NCBI GenBank assembly: GCA_030411725.1 | Contig: MU839829.1 | Coordinates: forward strand, 2,294,001 to 2,358,000 | From: Echria macrotheca | Lineage: Eukaryota > Ascomycota > Sordariomycetes > Sordariales > Schizotheciaceae | Length of the DNA stretch: 64,000 bases | Direction: 5' to 3' | Shown here: piece by piece, positions 47,401 through 59,100 of the stretch | How the letters are laid out: each line of letters opens with the position of its first letter | Position numbering within the stretch: position 1 is the stretch's first letter | Made by a program: the position numbers and the translations under genes | Notes under the pieces: generated by a model | Databases searched by the model: none | What the model was told of the DNA's origin: nothing | What the model saw: only the letters and a program-made list of their open reading frames with translations

Positions 47401-48449
47401 GGGCCATGTCTTGTCAGTTCTTGTCAGTGATGGATTTCTGATGGTGGATTTCTTCTGTCACACGAAGCCGCCTTGGCCGCCACACCGCGTTCTCCCGTAG
47501 CTACCTCCACACAGGGCCTTAGTTTTAGTAGCCGCGGGGTAGATGCAAGCAGGCACACCTCATTAATCGGATGTTGCATGGTCTCGGTGAGCTGGCGCGC
47601 AGCACATGCAAAACGCGATAACGTTATGAACGGGGCTAAGGCTGCAGCTAAGAGAGGCGATGTTTCGATGTTTCTGCAACTTCCTTTGTCGACGGCGCCG
47701 ATGCTGGAGCCGTCGTCCCACATCACGTTTGTTACGAGATGCTATCTTCTCTCAGCTGGCTGGCCCGAGGGAGACTCGCCGGGATCCCCCATGTCAGGGC
47801 TGCGCATCTTCAACAAGTCCCCCCACTCAACCCCCCCTGTCGCACCCAGCGAGAACAACCCCGAGAACAAGCCCGCATCCAATCGAGCTTCCCAATGTCG
47901 TTGCCGGCTGTGATGCGAAGGCGCTGACTGACAATGGACCATTGTCTCGCCATCCGCTCGTCTTGGCTCTTGTGGTCTCGGGCGGGGCTGCAAGTCAATC
48001 TCTTGCTTGGTCCACCTGGGACCTCTACCCGACTCCAAGACGGCTACCCGGCCGATATCCTGCTGGCTGCGGACCTCGCTGCCGCCCACTTCTCTCCTTC
48101 TGCCTCTGTTTTCTGACCGGGATGCCGGTCCCTACCCACGACGCACCCCCAGGGGCGTCGTCAAGACTGGGACAGGGCTAGTCGACGACGGGAACAAGCG
48201 TGCGTGCCCGTCTTACACCGGGAGGGCGTCTGCTGCTGCAGCATACCGTCGAGGCTAGTGTCGATATTGTGAGGGTGGAAACACTCTTGACGATCAGACG
48301 GCAGCAACCCATATCGTGTCTCTCGAGATGCAGGGTGTTGCCGTCTGATTCTTCCTCTTCCGGGCATTCCATGAGCAAACCGGAGATCCATTGTCCCCCT
48401 GCCCGCCGACGAGCTAGAGTCCTAGTCCGCCGCTTTCCTCCGAGCTGGA
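44486..48449. other. Gene-poor region
   Basis: About 4 kb without a frame I can defend. The longest frames, for example 47473-47913 (+) and 46519-46920 (-), have no recognisable motif and overlap other frames of equal quality. Base composition alternates between GC-rich and mixed segments. No terminal repeats, transposase or tRNA are seen. Confidence 0.45.
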
Positions 48450-48456
48450 TATAAAA
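48450..48456 (+). promoter_or_regulatory. TATA-like box (TATAAAA)
   Basis: GGATATAAAACAGC is followed at once by a CT-rich tract (48461-48485), the usual fungal core-promoter layout. It is 275 bp upstream of the ATG of the possible microprotein at 48725. Confidence 0.4.
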
Positions 48457-48724
48457 CAGCTGTCCCCTCCCTTTCTCACCTCGCCTCCGTCCCCATCACC
48501 ATCAGGCCCGCAATCCACGACCACTCAGCTGTCTTTGAGCCATAATCACCCTTACTACCCTGTCCTTTGGCTCTTACCTAACATCTTACTCGCCCATCGT
48601 CCCAAAGTCGCCAAGTGGTAAGACACACAGACGTCAGAACCGGAACCGCCTTCGCCCCACCGACATCACAAACTGTTTTTGGCACAGCCCAAAATCCTAC
48701 CCAACATGGTACGGCCCAATCCCA

Positions 48725-48955
48725 ATGCTCGTGTTCCGTGCCTGGAAATTCATTTCTACCACTCACGCGACATCCCGTCCCGGCTCTAGCCGCCGTGCAG
48801 AGGGCAGATGTCATGTGAGTTCAGCCGACCCGGCTAACATTTTGTTGGTTTGGCAGCTCCCCGGTGTCCGCTGTCCCAAATGCGCCGAGAAGGGCGAGGA
48901 GGTGTGGGTGATCCAAGGGCGAGCCTGTGGGCATTGTGGAACGCACTGCTATTAG
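48725..48955 (+). CDS. Possible cysteine-rich microprotein with two CxxC pairs
   Basis: Model: exons 48725-48814 and 48857-48955, 62 residues, with a 42-nt intron (GTGAGT donor, GGCTAAC branch, GGCAG acceptor). The second exon carries the signal: VRCPKCAEKGEEVWVIQGRA and then CGHCGTHCY, that is CPKC and CGHC pairs 16 residues apart plus a final cysteine, the layout of a small zinc ribbon. Upstream are a TATA-like box and a CT-rich leader. The first exon is not certain. The intron is a multiple of three and readable, so the unspliced form is 76 residues. Alternatively the ATG at 48705 could splice (ATG|GTACGG) straight to 48857, giving a 33-residue product. I know no named family for it. Confidence 0.42.
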   Translation: MLVFRAWKFISTTHATSRPGSSRRAEGRCHVSSADPANILLVWQLPGVRCPKCAEKGEEVWVIQGRACGHCGTHCY

Positions 48956-50868
48956 GGTCCGGCCCACACCAAAAACAACCGCGTTTTTATTTGTGTCTCA
49001 AAAGTTGGCGAGAGTGTTGTTTTCTGGAGTTAGGGGGGAAAAGGCACAACCGACACATGGTTCTACGAGTCTTCTGGCCGTCTCCCTGGGGGAATGTCCC
49101 GGGTTTGGCTCCATGGCGGTTCATCAATTGGGCTCGGCGGTTATTAGATTGGTAACTGATGGGTAATTGGTCACGATTCGGGCATGGTCATGGGTGGGCG
49201 TTTTGCATAGGGTCATCTTGGACCCGACGGTCGGGTTACGCTGTGGATGACGGATGGCCTATCTAGACTTTCAATGCTACTACATACCTTGCAGATTCTC
49301 TCCATTTGGGACCGTCTTGCCACCCCAAGCCAGAAGCGGATTTTGATGGCGTCTCGAGCTCCGCATGCCTTGGACAGGAGACATCAACACACGAGTCTCG
49401 GCTGTACTCCGCCGGCAGTTGAATATGTCACAAGGCACCACCGCGTCCAGCCCGACGAGGACAGAATCACTACCGGCAGGTCGTATTGATGCACAGTGAC
49501 TACCGAGACAGCCCGAGCATGACGACAAAAGTCTCCGGGGTTGCACACTCAAGATGGGGAGAATAGACGCCGTGAGACGGTTGGGCATCGAGACTTGATC
49601 AGTATATCTCGTGGGGCGGCGTCGTGCGAGGTGTGCGATACCCATCAGGTCTCGTGCATGTGTGCCGGTTTCGGAGGCGGCGTACCTACTCTACACACCT
49701 CGAGACAGAAAGAAGTAGAGTATGAACGGTCACGACACCCGCGGAAGCGAACCACTGGGGTTCCTCCGCATTGCGTCCCACGACAGTTCCCGTGTAACAT
49801 TGGCGCAACGCCACCACGTTTTTGACTACGTATATTTTTCTCTTTCTGTCCAGCCGAAGGAATAATTCTAGAAGGTTTCAATTTGCGATGCCGGAAACTG
49901 GCTATCGGCTGTCGAGACAATTAGAGAATAAAGAAGGTGCGGCTAGATTTCCATCTTTACCTATCTCGACCTATCCGAACTCTGGCTTCTTCCGGACTCG
50001 AGTATCACCTCGAGATATATTACCGCAGCGTCTCCTCCACGGCATCGATTATTTTCTCCCGAACTGGGCCGTTATACTGCAGACTCATGCATCACCTGGA
50101 TAGACGTAAACGAATCGGAAACCCGTCCAACGAGGAGGGATCACGACATGACGCGTCACGCGCGTTTGGAAAAGAGAAGTTTCCGGACGAATCAGATCTT
50201 CCTTTTTCTCTCCGCTGCGGTCTACCGATAGTCACCGGGTTCCCTTCAAGTCTTGGCTCATGGGTACCGCTTCCGAGAACACGAGGTGCACTTCTGCTGC
50301 TCTAGTAGACAACAGCCCACAACCCAGCAGACGACATCATCAGGTTCGGTAGGTGATACACAATTGGATTCAGTTACATCTCATCTCGACTTGCCTGCAG
50401 CCATGTTCACACCGAGTGTCAAAGCCGAACAAAAAGAGGTGTCATAAAACACGAGACTCGACGAGGCTAGTAAACCCCTGAGCATAAATCAAATTGATAT
50501 CTGAGTAGTAGTCCTGACACTTGGACCCGTCAAAGGCACAAAAAAGATATGATTCGACAAGGTACGAGATCGACGTTCCCCCCTCTTCCCCAACGAGCCC
50601 GAGTCTTACCAACAAAGAAGGATTTAGGATTTCAGAAACACTTTGTGGTTTATTAATCAGCAGAAACAGATCTCGTCGAAAATGACATATCATATTCACA
50701 GCTAATCACTTGCATATGTAGGTAGGAGCATATCGCACTAAAACAGAACGAACAGACCCCGAACCCAGAGCCAAATCAGAAAAACTGACCAATCCCTTTT
50801 CAAAGAGAGCGTGTCTTTGTTATCTCACTAACCAATTTCCTTTTTTGTGTGTGTGCAAGTCTTTGATT
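48956..50868. other. Spacer downstream of the possible microprotein
   Basis: 1.9 kb of mixed composition with short frames only. The right end, AT-richer, should be the SDR 3' UTR. Nothing else is supported. Confidence 0.5.
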
Positions 50869-51911
50869 TCAAAGCTCAGCACCCATGGCGCTAATACCCT
50901 TGACGGCCTCGAGCTCGGCCAGAAACCCCTCGAGTTTGGACTTGATGAGGTTCCACGCGGTTGCGCCGAGGGGCAGGTGCAAGGGGACCTTTTCGCCGCG
51001 GGAGGCGATGGTATAGACGGCCTCGGCCACGGCTGCGGGCTCCATGCCCATGCCGAGCTTGATGCCCTGCTCGACGTATTTCTCGAGGATGCGGGCCGGT
51101 GTCCCCGGAGCCTGGTAGGCCGGATGCGGCGCCGTGTGGGCCTTGCTGTGGCCTTCGAAGTTGGTCTTGACGCCGCCGGGCTCGACGATGCAGAAGTTGA
51201 CTGTAGGTATAATGATAACCTTGGGTTAGTAGGAGGGTCCCAGTTTGAAATGTTTTTAATGGGAGGAGGGAGGGAGCGATGACTGACTGTTCCAATCAGG
51301 GTGCATCTCTCGGGCAACAGACTCGGACCAGCCCTCTACAGCGAATTTACCCGCATGGTAGTAGGCATGGCCGGGAAAGGCGCATAGACCGGCGAGCGAG
51401 GAGATGTTGAAAATGAGACCGCCGCGGTGCGTCTCAGACTGGCGCATATTCTCGACTGCCTTTGTCGTCACGCGGGCGGTGCCGAAGAAGAGAGTTTCAA
51501 TTTCTTGGTGTGTCTCTTCCTCCGTGGCCGACTCGGTGTCACCCGAGAGGGAGTAGCCGGCGTTGTTGACAACGACATCGAGATGGAAGCCGTCGCCGAA
51601 GTGCTCCGCCGCGGCGGAGAAGGCGGCGTTGACCGACTCTGGCTTTGTCACGTCCAGAGCCGTCTTGAAGATGTTCGGGTTGCCATCGGGGAGGTAGTCC
51701 AGACTAGACGGATCGCGAGCCGTGGCGATGAGACGGTGCTGGGGCTTGCTGGCTATCAACGTGGCGATGGCACGGCCTATGCCTGAAGAGCAACCGGTGA
51801 CTTATATGGTGAGCAACAGGGCGGGGACTACCCATTCAGGACGGGGCTCGACTTACTCAACCAGGTCGCGTCTGGCGGCAGGTTGTAAGCCTTGGTGTTG
51901 ACGGGGTTCAT
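50869..51911 (-). CDS. Short-chain dehydrogenase/reductase (classical SDR)
   Basis: Three exons, 51911-51857, 51800-51288 and 51200-50869, encode 299 residues. The Rossmann dinucleotide motif TGCSSGIG is made by the first splice (WLI|TGCSSGIG), near residue 20. NNAG (in VVNNAGYSLSG) follows, then NISSLAG with the catalytic serine and YYHAGKFAVEGWSE, where YxxxK gives the catalytic Tyr and Lys. The third exon starts INFCIVEPGGVKTNF, the usual PG segment after the active site. This is the full-length classical SDR layout; the substrate cannot be told. Introns are 56 and 87 nt. The gene is divergent from a dual zinc-finger regulator, which might control it. Confidence 0.92.
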
Positions 51912-52750
51912 CTCGGATGTGTTTGTTACGTGTCACGGTAACGATGCTGTTCTTGTCAGGAGAACATGTTCTTTTCTCTTTCTCATTTCTCTTGGACATC
52001 TTGTCCTTCCAAGACGAGACTTTATACCCATCTAAACCCTTATCCGTAGCATCATGATGTCTGAGCACTAGATCAGTGTACGGTCCAATCAGCAGCTCGC
52101 CGAACCGTAATAGGAATCTCGCGGCCTGAGTCACGCGGTAACAAAACGAAACTGAACTGAGTTGGCCAGCTCGCATTTATACCTATCTTGCGAGACACCC
52201 AATACGAGTCGGCATATCTTTCCAAATCGGACCAGAAGACATCATTACCTTCCCGTCGTTGCATCCGAGAAACCATGCAGGAACTACTGAGCCTCAAGCG
52301 GGTCCTGGGCTGCGTGCATACGTATACACCGTCTGCTAAGGGTTTCGGTAACGACTTCGGTTTCGGCTCTCAGACAGTGCGGAGGCATTTTCCCATCAAT
52401 CGGCGAGCAGACCGGGACTTGGCTGCCGCGACGAGCATCGCAGCCGGTGTGGGGGATAGGCCACGGTGATTGGCCTATCTGAGACCAGAGAGGCCTGAGG
52501 GCAGGCAAAGCACCAGTAACAATTCCATTGCTCCAGAAATTTCCTGTCGGGGTCTTCGCCATGTGAGCCGCAGCAGGTGAAAGCTGTTCGGTCAAGGGAG
52601 CAAGGCGGTAGCCGAGCAAAGTGCAACTCGAGAAAGAGGGAAGGTGCTCTCTCGGCAGTCGAGAGACATCGCAGAACTCACTGCCACCCCGCCGGCCTCC
52701 ACCGGCCCCTCCAACCCTCGCAATCCAGAGCACCCACCTGCGGCCGGTCC
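51912..52750. promoter_or_regulatory. Shared divergent promoter, SDR / dual-finger regulator
   Basis: 839 bp between divergent starts, with a short AG/CT-rich leader on the right. No specific operator half-sites are claimed. Confidence 0.45.
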
Positions 52751-55699
52751 ATGGCGGAGCAAAGCGGCGTCGACAGCCTGTTCGATGTCGGCCTTGCTTC
52801 TGCATCTCCATCCGGCTCCCGCGAGCAGCCGGCAGTGAAGAAGCCGCGCAGGGACGGAGCAGACGCCGCCCACAGCCAACATGTCTGCCACATCTGCAAC
52901 CGTGTCTACGAGCGGGCCGACCACTTGACGCGACACCTGCGCTCCCACGAAAATGCCAGACAGTATTCGTGCACCCGCTGTCCGAAGCGCTTCAATCGCG
53001 CGTACGTTGGTCCTCTCTCTGACCGGGCCGCTCGCGTGACTCGCCCAGACTAACCATCCACCGACACACAGCGACCTTCTCACCCGCCATGAAAACACCC
53101 ATGACCGGGAGAGCGACGGCGGCAGCCGGATGATCCGCCGCACCGATCGCGCTGTCGAGGCTTGTTCGGCATGCTCTGCTGCCAAGGCGAAGTGCGAAGA
53201 TCAGAAGCCGTGTTCCCGCTGCAAGGCCAAGGACCTGGTCTGCGAGGTACCGCAGAAGAAGTCACAAAAGTATAGGACGCTCTCCGATTCCGACCAAGGT
53301 TACCAGAATGCTACGGGGTTCACGCTTTCCGGTGAGGCTATGGCTCTCGCGGCCAATTTCTCCCAGGCTTCTTCTGACCGGCCGGGCCCGAGTTCCATCA
53401 TCGCCGGGCCGTCGGAACCGGAGTTCCTCGCCGGGCATGAGCTCGCGCCGGAGCCGGCATCCGCCGCCGCCGTCGGAGGTGACATGTTATACTTCAATTC
53501 CATGAACAGCGTCTTCCAGAATTTCGACTTCAACTGGGACTTCAGCTTCGGAGACCTCACTGTCCCACAATACAGCCTAAGCCCTCGATCATCGAACCCC
53601 TCGGGAAGCTCAAATACAGGAAGCCAAAGCGCCCGGGATACCAGCAGACGCCACGCCGCATTCCGACGGTCTCCATGGCTGTGGGAGCCAGAGGACCCCA
53701 TTGACTACGTCCAGAGAGATACAGAAGGGCTTCATCTCGACGAACAGGAGGCCCTTTATCATCCTCCGCCAGCCCTTGCCCACCGTCTCGGCGGACCGAT
53801 AGGCCGGCTCAAGATGACCCCGCTGGCTAGAGACCGTCTGTTCTCAATCATACCTCCGGAAGTTCAGGAGGCCTCGGGAGTGTCGGCTCTCCCTTCTGTC
53901 GAGTTTCTCGACTATCTGCTACAAGCTAGCTTCATATACGATGAGTATCATCCTTCCGAAAGCTGGATACACATGGCGACATTTAATCCGGAAGAGGTAT
54001 TACCTGAGCTCCTCGCAGCCGTCATTGCAAATGGTGCCTCGTTCATCTCCGTTCCATCGATCTGGAAGTTTGGCCTTGCACTACAGGAGGTAGTCAGGCT
54101 TCGTCTTTACGTTATTGTAAGATCTAAGCCGCCCAGGCGGGCTCATCTAATTGAGCCTGAGATATTGACACACTTCTCTTAGTTCGAGGGAAGCAACTCC
54201 AACATCAGACGTCTCGAGTGCGTCCAAACATACGCCATGTCTCTTGGTATTGGTGTCTGGAGCGGTTTCAAGAGAAGGATGGAACTGGCTGAAGCATTTC
54301 TGCAGCCCCTCATCACGGTATTTCGAACACCCCATCTATGACGTGGGAGAGCATGACTGATGATCACATAGATGCTACGACGAGGCGGTGTATTCACGGG
54401 ATCAGCTGATGGGCCCTTTGTCCCTCCAAGGGAAACTGATCCTCTAGAAATCTTGGAGATTAAATGGCACGACTTTGTGAGAAAGGAGTCGCATAAACGG
54501 TAGGTAACCTCAAATATAGGTTGGGACATGACGGCTAACCGAATTCCAGGCTTGCGATTCACGTTTTTGTTTACGATACCCAAACCTCGATTACATTTCA
54601 GACACCTTCACTTCTCCCTCTTACCGATTTAGGGGTTACCCCTCCAGTCGCCGTGGACCTGTGGCGGGCTCCATCCGCTCAAGCCTGGAGGGCTGCGTAT
54701 CTTTCGAAAGCTATTCATCCGGCTTTCGTCGAAAGCTCCAACTTACCGCGTCTGTCGGAGACGATGCACTGCCTGCCCCTCCTCCTAGACGCAGCTTTTC
54801 TCGTGGATATCGAACTCTGCCATACCGTCCTGCTCCACGGGTTCTGGAACATGGTTACCGCCTACCGCGAGAGCGTCAAGTTCTACCGACAAGATGATCA
54901 AAGCCTCCTAGGAGGCAACCAGGGCAACGCCACACGCCGTCTCTGGCTCGACTACCAACAAAAAGAACTCTACCGAGATTTATGCGACGTGTCCAATCAC
55001 ATATCGACACGCCCGAACCCCGGCCTTGCCCTGGTGGCCGAGCTCATGAAGCTGGCCGTCTATGTATCCTTTGATGGGCTGCAGTCGCTCGCAGGGAAGC
55101 ACGGAGAAGACGAAGCCCAGCGGGTGACCGCCGTTCTCGAGGCAAGCTGGATACCCAACCCCGACGCGCGCCTCGCCGTCTGGCACGCAGGCCAGGTCCT
55201 CCGCCAGGCGAGGATAATGCCCCCGGCGTCGCTGAGAAACTTCAACGCCATGGCAGTCTACTTTGCAAGCCTCACGCTCTGGGCGTACAGCCTACTCCTG
55301 TACGGCCAAGCCGGCCCCGATACCGATGACTGTCCCGGTCCCGGCCCCGGTCCCGGTCCCAGTCACGGTCACGGTCATGGGATACTCCCGCCCCGCCGAG
55401 TCCCAACGATAAGCTCAGCGACCACCCTCGCCATAGTCGACGGCAACGAGACGCCCGAGACGAGGTCGTTCGTCCAGCTGAATCAGGGCATCCCATGTCT
55501 CACTGGCATGATGTATAACGGAGGAAATGCGGCGGGGCAGCCTGGAGGAGGAGAGCCGGAGCCGCTCACGAACCAGGCGACGGCCCTGGATGTCGCCGCC
55601 AGGATTCTGAGGGACAATTTCCCCGTACGCAGCGAGCCGTTGCCTCCGCTTGTGGACAGCCTGGCGAATCTGCTTTTGGATTTGGGAGGCGGGGGATGA
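52751..55699 (+). CDS. C2H2 plus Zn(II)2Cys6 transcription factor
   Basis: Five exons, 52751-53001, 53072-54116, 54183-54317, 54372-54499 and 54550-55699, encode 902 residues. Two adjacent C2H2 fingers come first: HVCHICNRVYERADHLTRHL and YSCTRCPKRFNRADLLTRHE; the second is split by intron 1. A Zn2Cys6 cluster follows at about residues 115-140 (ACSACSAAKAKCEDQKPCSR, then CKAKDLVCEV; spacing C-x2-C-x6-C-x5-C-x2-C-x6-C is canonical). The long C-terminal half is the helical fungal-specific regulator domain (SLLDLILKV-like helices are absent here; instead VEFLDYLLQASFIYDEYHP, AFLQPLITMLRRGG, LPLLLDAAFLVDIELCHTVL are seen). An insert of PGPGPGPGPSHGHGHG lies at about 55338-55380. Introns are 50-70 nt. 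Targets are unknown; the divergent SDR is the obvious candidate. Confidence 0.9.
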
Positions 55700-56168
55700 T
55701 AGAACCAAGGGGTATTATGACTAGGGGCTTAGATTAGTCGATGTGAATGTCTTTATGATTGGTATGCTGGGGTAATTGAAGCCTTTTATCAGAGGGAAAT
55801 ATCGATTCAATGTGATATGATCGAGCAATTTAGAAGGAGCTGGTTGCTCTCCCCCCCCCCGAAGTCGAATAAACCAGCACGTCAGCAGACATTCAATTCC
55901 AGTTTGACAGCCAGCATTTCAGGTTATTACCTCTGTTGCTCAAACTACAATAGCCCATTACAAAATCGCAAAACTCTCCCGGACTAACATGATTAAGAAA
56001 AGACAAGCTTCAACCCTCATTCCACAGACCCTCAAAGCTGGATCCCAGATCCATTTGTCCCAACCCCCAGACGATATCATCTCAAGTCTAATCTCTACCC
56101 GTACCACATGACTCTCCTCTTCACCCCCAAGTAATCACAAAGCCGGTTGGCATGTTTGCACAAAAAGT
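55700..56168. other. Convergent 3' spacer, regulator / RdRP
   Basis: 469 bp of AT-richer sequence with a C run at 55851-55860. It holds two 3' ends; no gene is supported. Confidence 0.5.
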
Positions 56169-59100
56169 TCAACCAAACCGCCTTATCGCCTTTTCCCACG
56201 CAGTCTCCTCGATCTCAAGGCTGACTTCTTCATACTCAACCGACTCTGCCTCCGACTCCGAGTCAGCCGGGTCATGAGACAAGGAACTCGCGTTAGTCTC
56301 CTGTGTGCTTTCGTTTTCTTTCCCCTTCACATTGCCATCAAATGCCTGTCTTATCGCTGCGGCCTCGTCCTCAGTAAAGACGGGGATCTCTTGCGCCGCC
56401 TGCTTCGATATAGCCTTCAGTCTCCCTCGGAGAGCTTGAATACCTCGAATCGAGGTGACTGCCGTGGTTGTCGCTGTTGCGGTGGCTCCCGCTGTTACCG
56501 TACTGCTTGTCACTCTACTCGCTTCCTCGGCAGACTTGGCCGGGGACTCGAGATTTGGACTTCCGCGCGGCTCGAGCGAGGCGAAATGGGCCAAGGGAGA
56601 GCTGATGCTCGGAGTCGGCGTCCTTCTTACGTCCAGCTCAGGAGCACAATCAGAGAATATAGTACTGCAAGGCGATGCCCATGTGTTGGTAGCTTGTTCG
56701 GATATCGCCGCTGCATGTTTCCCACTGTTGGGAGGTACCCAGGACGGCAAGCTTGGGTTGGCGCCATCTGTGACCCTGCCACTCACGCTACTGAGACCCT
56801 TTTCCGGTTGAATCTGCGCGAGGTCGTTCAAATATTCAGAGGTGGTCCGTGATGTTGATTCCCCCAGCCCCAATAGGTCACCCTCGGTAACCCCTTGCTT
56901 GGATGGGGTCACCTCCGGAGCGGCCGAACGCGCCAAGGGCACAGCGGAAACTTCAACATCCGCTTGTGAGGCAGGCTTGGTAGCTGGCTCGTCAGGATCC
57001 AACGACGCCTCATCATCCTCGGGCGCGTCTTCAAGTTGAGGTCCGACTTCATCGTCTTCATGGTGAAACAGATGGAGGATTTCTCCGCGGTGAACAATTT
57101 GCCCAGCGTCCGTGATGACACAATCCTCTACAGCGTCATCAATCCCGGTTGACATCCCGGAGGCCCCTGCTACCGCCTCTGTGGGTATTTGAGTCTGTGT
57201 CGTCGCGCGTACCCTGAGACCGTGACCATGATTCCCCAGCCGGACTGCTTTGCTCTGTGCAGCTGTACCTCCTGCGATCTCTCCCAACACCCCATCAAAT
57301 AGCCAAGGAAAGCTGATCAGCGGCATGGAGCGGGCACTGAGTTGTCTAAATCTGATAGTACCATCGGGGCGGACATGAGGCTGGCGAGATTGGTGGAGAG
57401 CAATCCGGACCTCCTCCCATGTAACCTGGTACATGGCAGCCACAAATGGGCCGAGGGTTCCAATGTCTCGCGAACCGCCGGCTGCTTGAATACACAGCTC
57501 TCGAAATTGCTTCTTCAGGGCGTAAGACTCCTGACCAACCTTCTCCTGAACCTTGTAACTCGACCCAACTCGAGGCTTAGACAGGACAAACGAAGTCCAT
57601 AGTTCGAATTCGGTCTTGATCTCAAGCTGGCCCATGATTCTGCGCATCGCAATATCGTAGCGGGTTTTCAGACGCCTAGCAGCCTTGAGCATGTCGCTGT
57701 CGAGTTTGTAGCGCTTTAGAATGCGCTGGTCGAATGGAAGTTTATACCCGTCGGTCACATCGAAAACGTCGCGCTCCTTGCTAGCAATATCAAAGAGCTT
57801 ACCCAAGGCTGATTCCGAATGGTAAGTAAACCGTCTATTCTTCTCCATGAAATGTGGCCACTTTCGAGGTTCCAGCTTCTTCGACCACTCCGCTGGTACC
57901 CCTGTCTTGACATAGTCAACGGCCATTGAGTGCAACTCTGCTAACTGCAAGCCTGCGTGATAATAGGAGTTAGTCATGTACGATCAATTGTTTGGAATGG
58001 GACTGTACATCGTTCGCTCTTCGCGCCGCCTTCCTCGCAATCGGCCGCGCCAAGATGGGCAAGAGCGATGAGTGGCAGTGTGTTGTTCTTCATAAAAAGC
58101 ACGAAGAAAGCCATGAGGCTTTGGGCAGTTGGCCCGTTCTTCTCCTCGACTGGTGGCGGCGGCGAATGATCCATTGGGGGGTGTCCCCATTCCTTTGGAA
58201 GAAGCCTTTCATTCCAAATAACGAAGAAATCGTCGCCGTCCAAGTCCCCCCCCGAGCACATGCTGGGAACGTCGCGGTCTCCCGTAGTTGGGAACAAGAC
58301 CACATCCTTGACATGCCGCAGGGCCGGAACGTCAACTGCTTCCACCACGCGGATGTCGCCGGGGTGAAGCGATGGGTTGCGGCCGACAACGCAAAGACCC
58401 GTGATGACCCGGTGGCCAGTCTCGCTGCCGGGATCCGTGATCTGGAGGAAGATCTGCGCGAGCTGCTCTCTTTTGATCTCCTTCTTCCCCTCAATCGTAG
58501 ACGAGTATCCTCTTAGAGTGCCCGTTTCATCTGAACCGCCCAGGACGACCGCGCCTTTCTCCACAACTAGCCTTGCCTTCTCCTTGAGCGACTTGATGGA
58601 CCAGGATCTCCACAACTGTAGAAGGGTGCAGACGAAAGGCTCTCTCAATTCCATGAAACAATTTACTACCATTTCCTCGATGGTCTTGGTCATTTGGTTT
58701 TCGTCGATATATCGTGCAAGGAGTTGCGCAGCTTTCGAAGGGTCTGCCATAGCCTCATCATAGTTCTTGAGCTGCTCGATCATCATGTCGACGAAAACCT
58801 CATCGGGGACTCCTAGGCATGACAGAATGGTAATAGTTTGTCGATTGAGGGTGGCCGAGGCAGACTGAGAGCAGCGGATGACCTCCAGGCCGTTGAATTC
58901 AGCGAGGAATTTTTCTTGGCTCTTTCTGATATGGACTTCATGGCCTTTGGCTTCGGGCCAACTCACCAAAACACCTTTACATCCTCCCATGCGGAACTGG
59001 ATAGCAGAAGGAGGAGGGAAGACTCTCCAATCCTGGGCTACCATATCGGCCAGAAAAGGGGAGATCTTGCCCACTCCGTCCGTGAAGCAGAACTTGCCTC

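Noticed and set aside
47473..47913. 146-residue plus-strand frame
   Set aside because: Low-complexity end and competing frames on both strands; nothing recognisable.
48605..48650. tRNA-like string GCCAAGTGGTAAGAC
   Set aside because: It resembles the D-arm region of a tRNA, but no B box (GGTTCGANNCC) or acceptor stem follows; GTAAGA is more likely a leader-intron donor.
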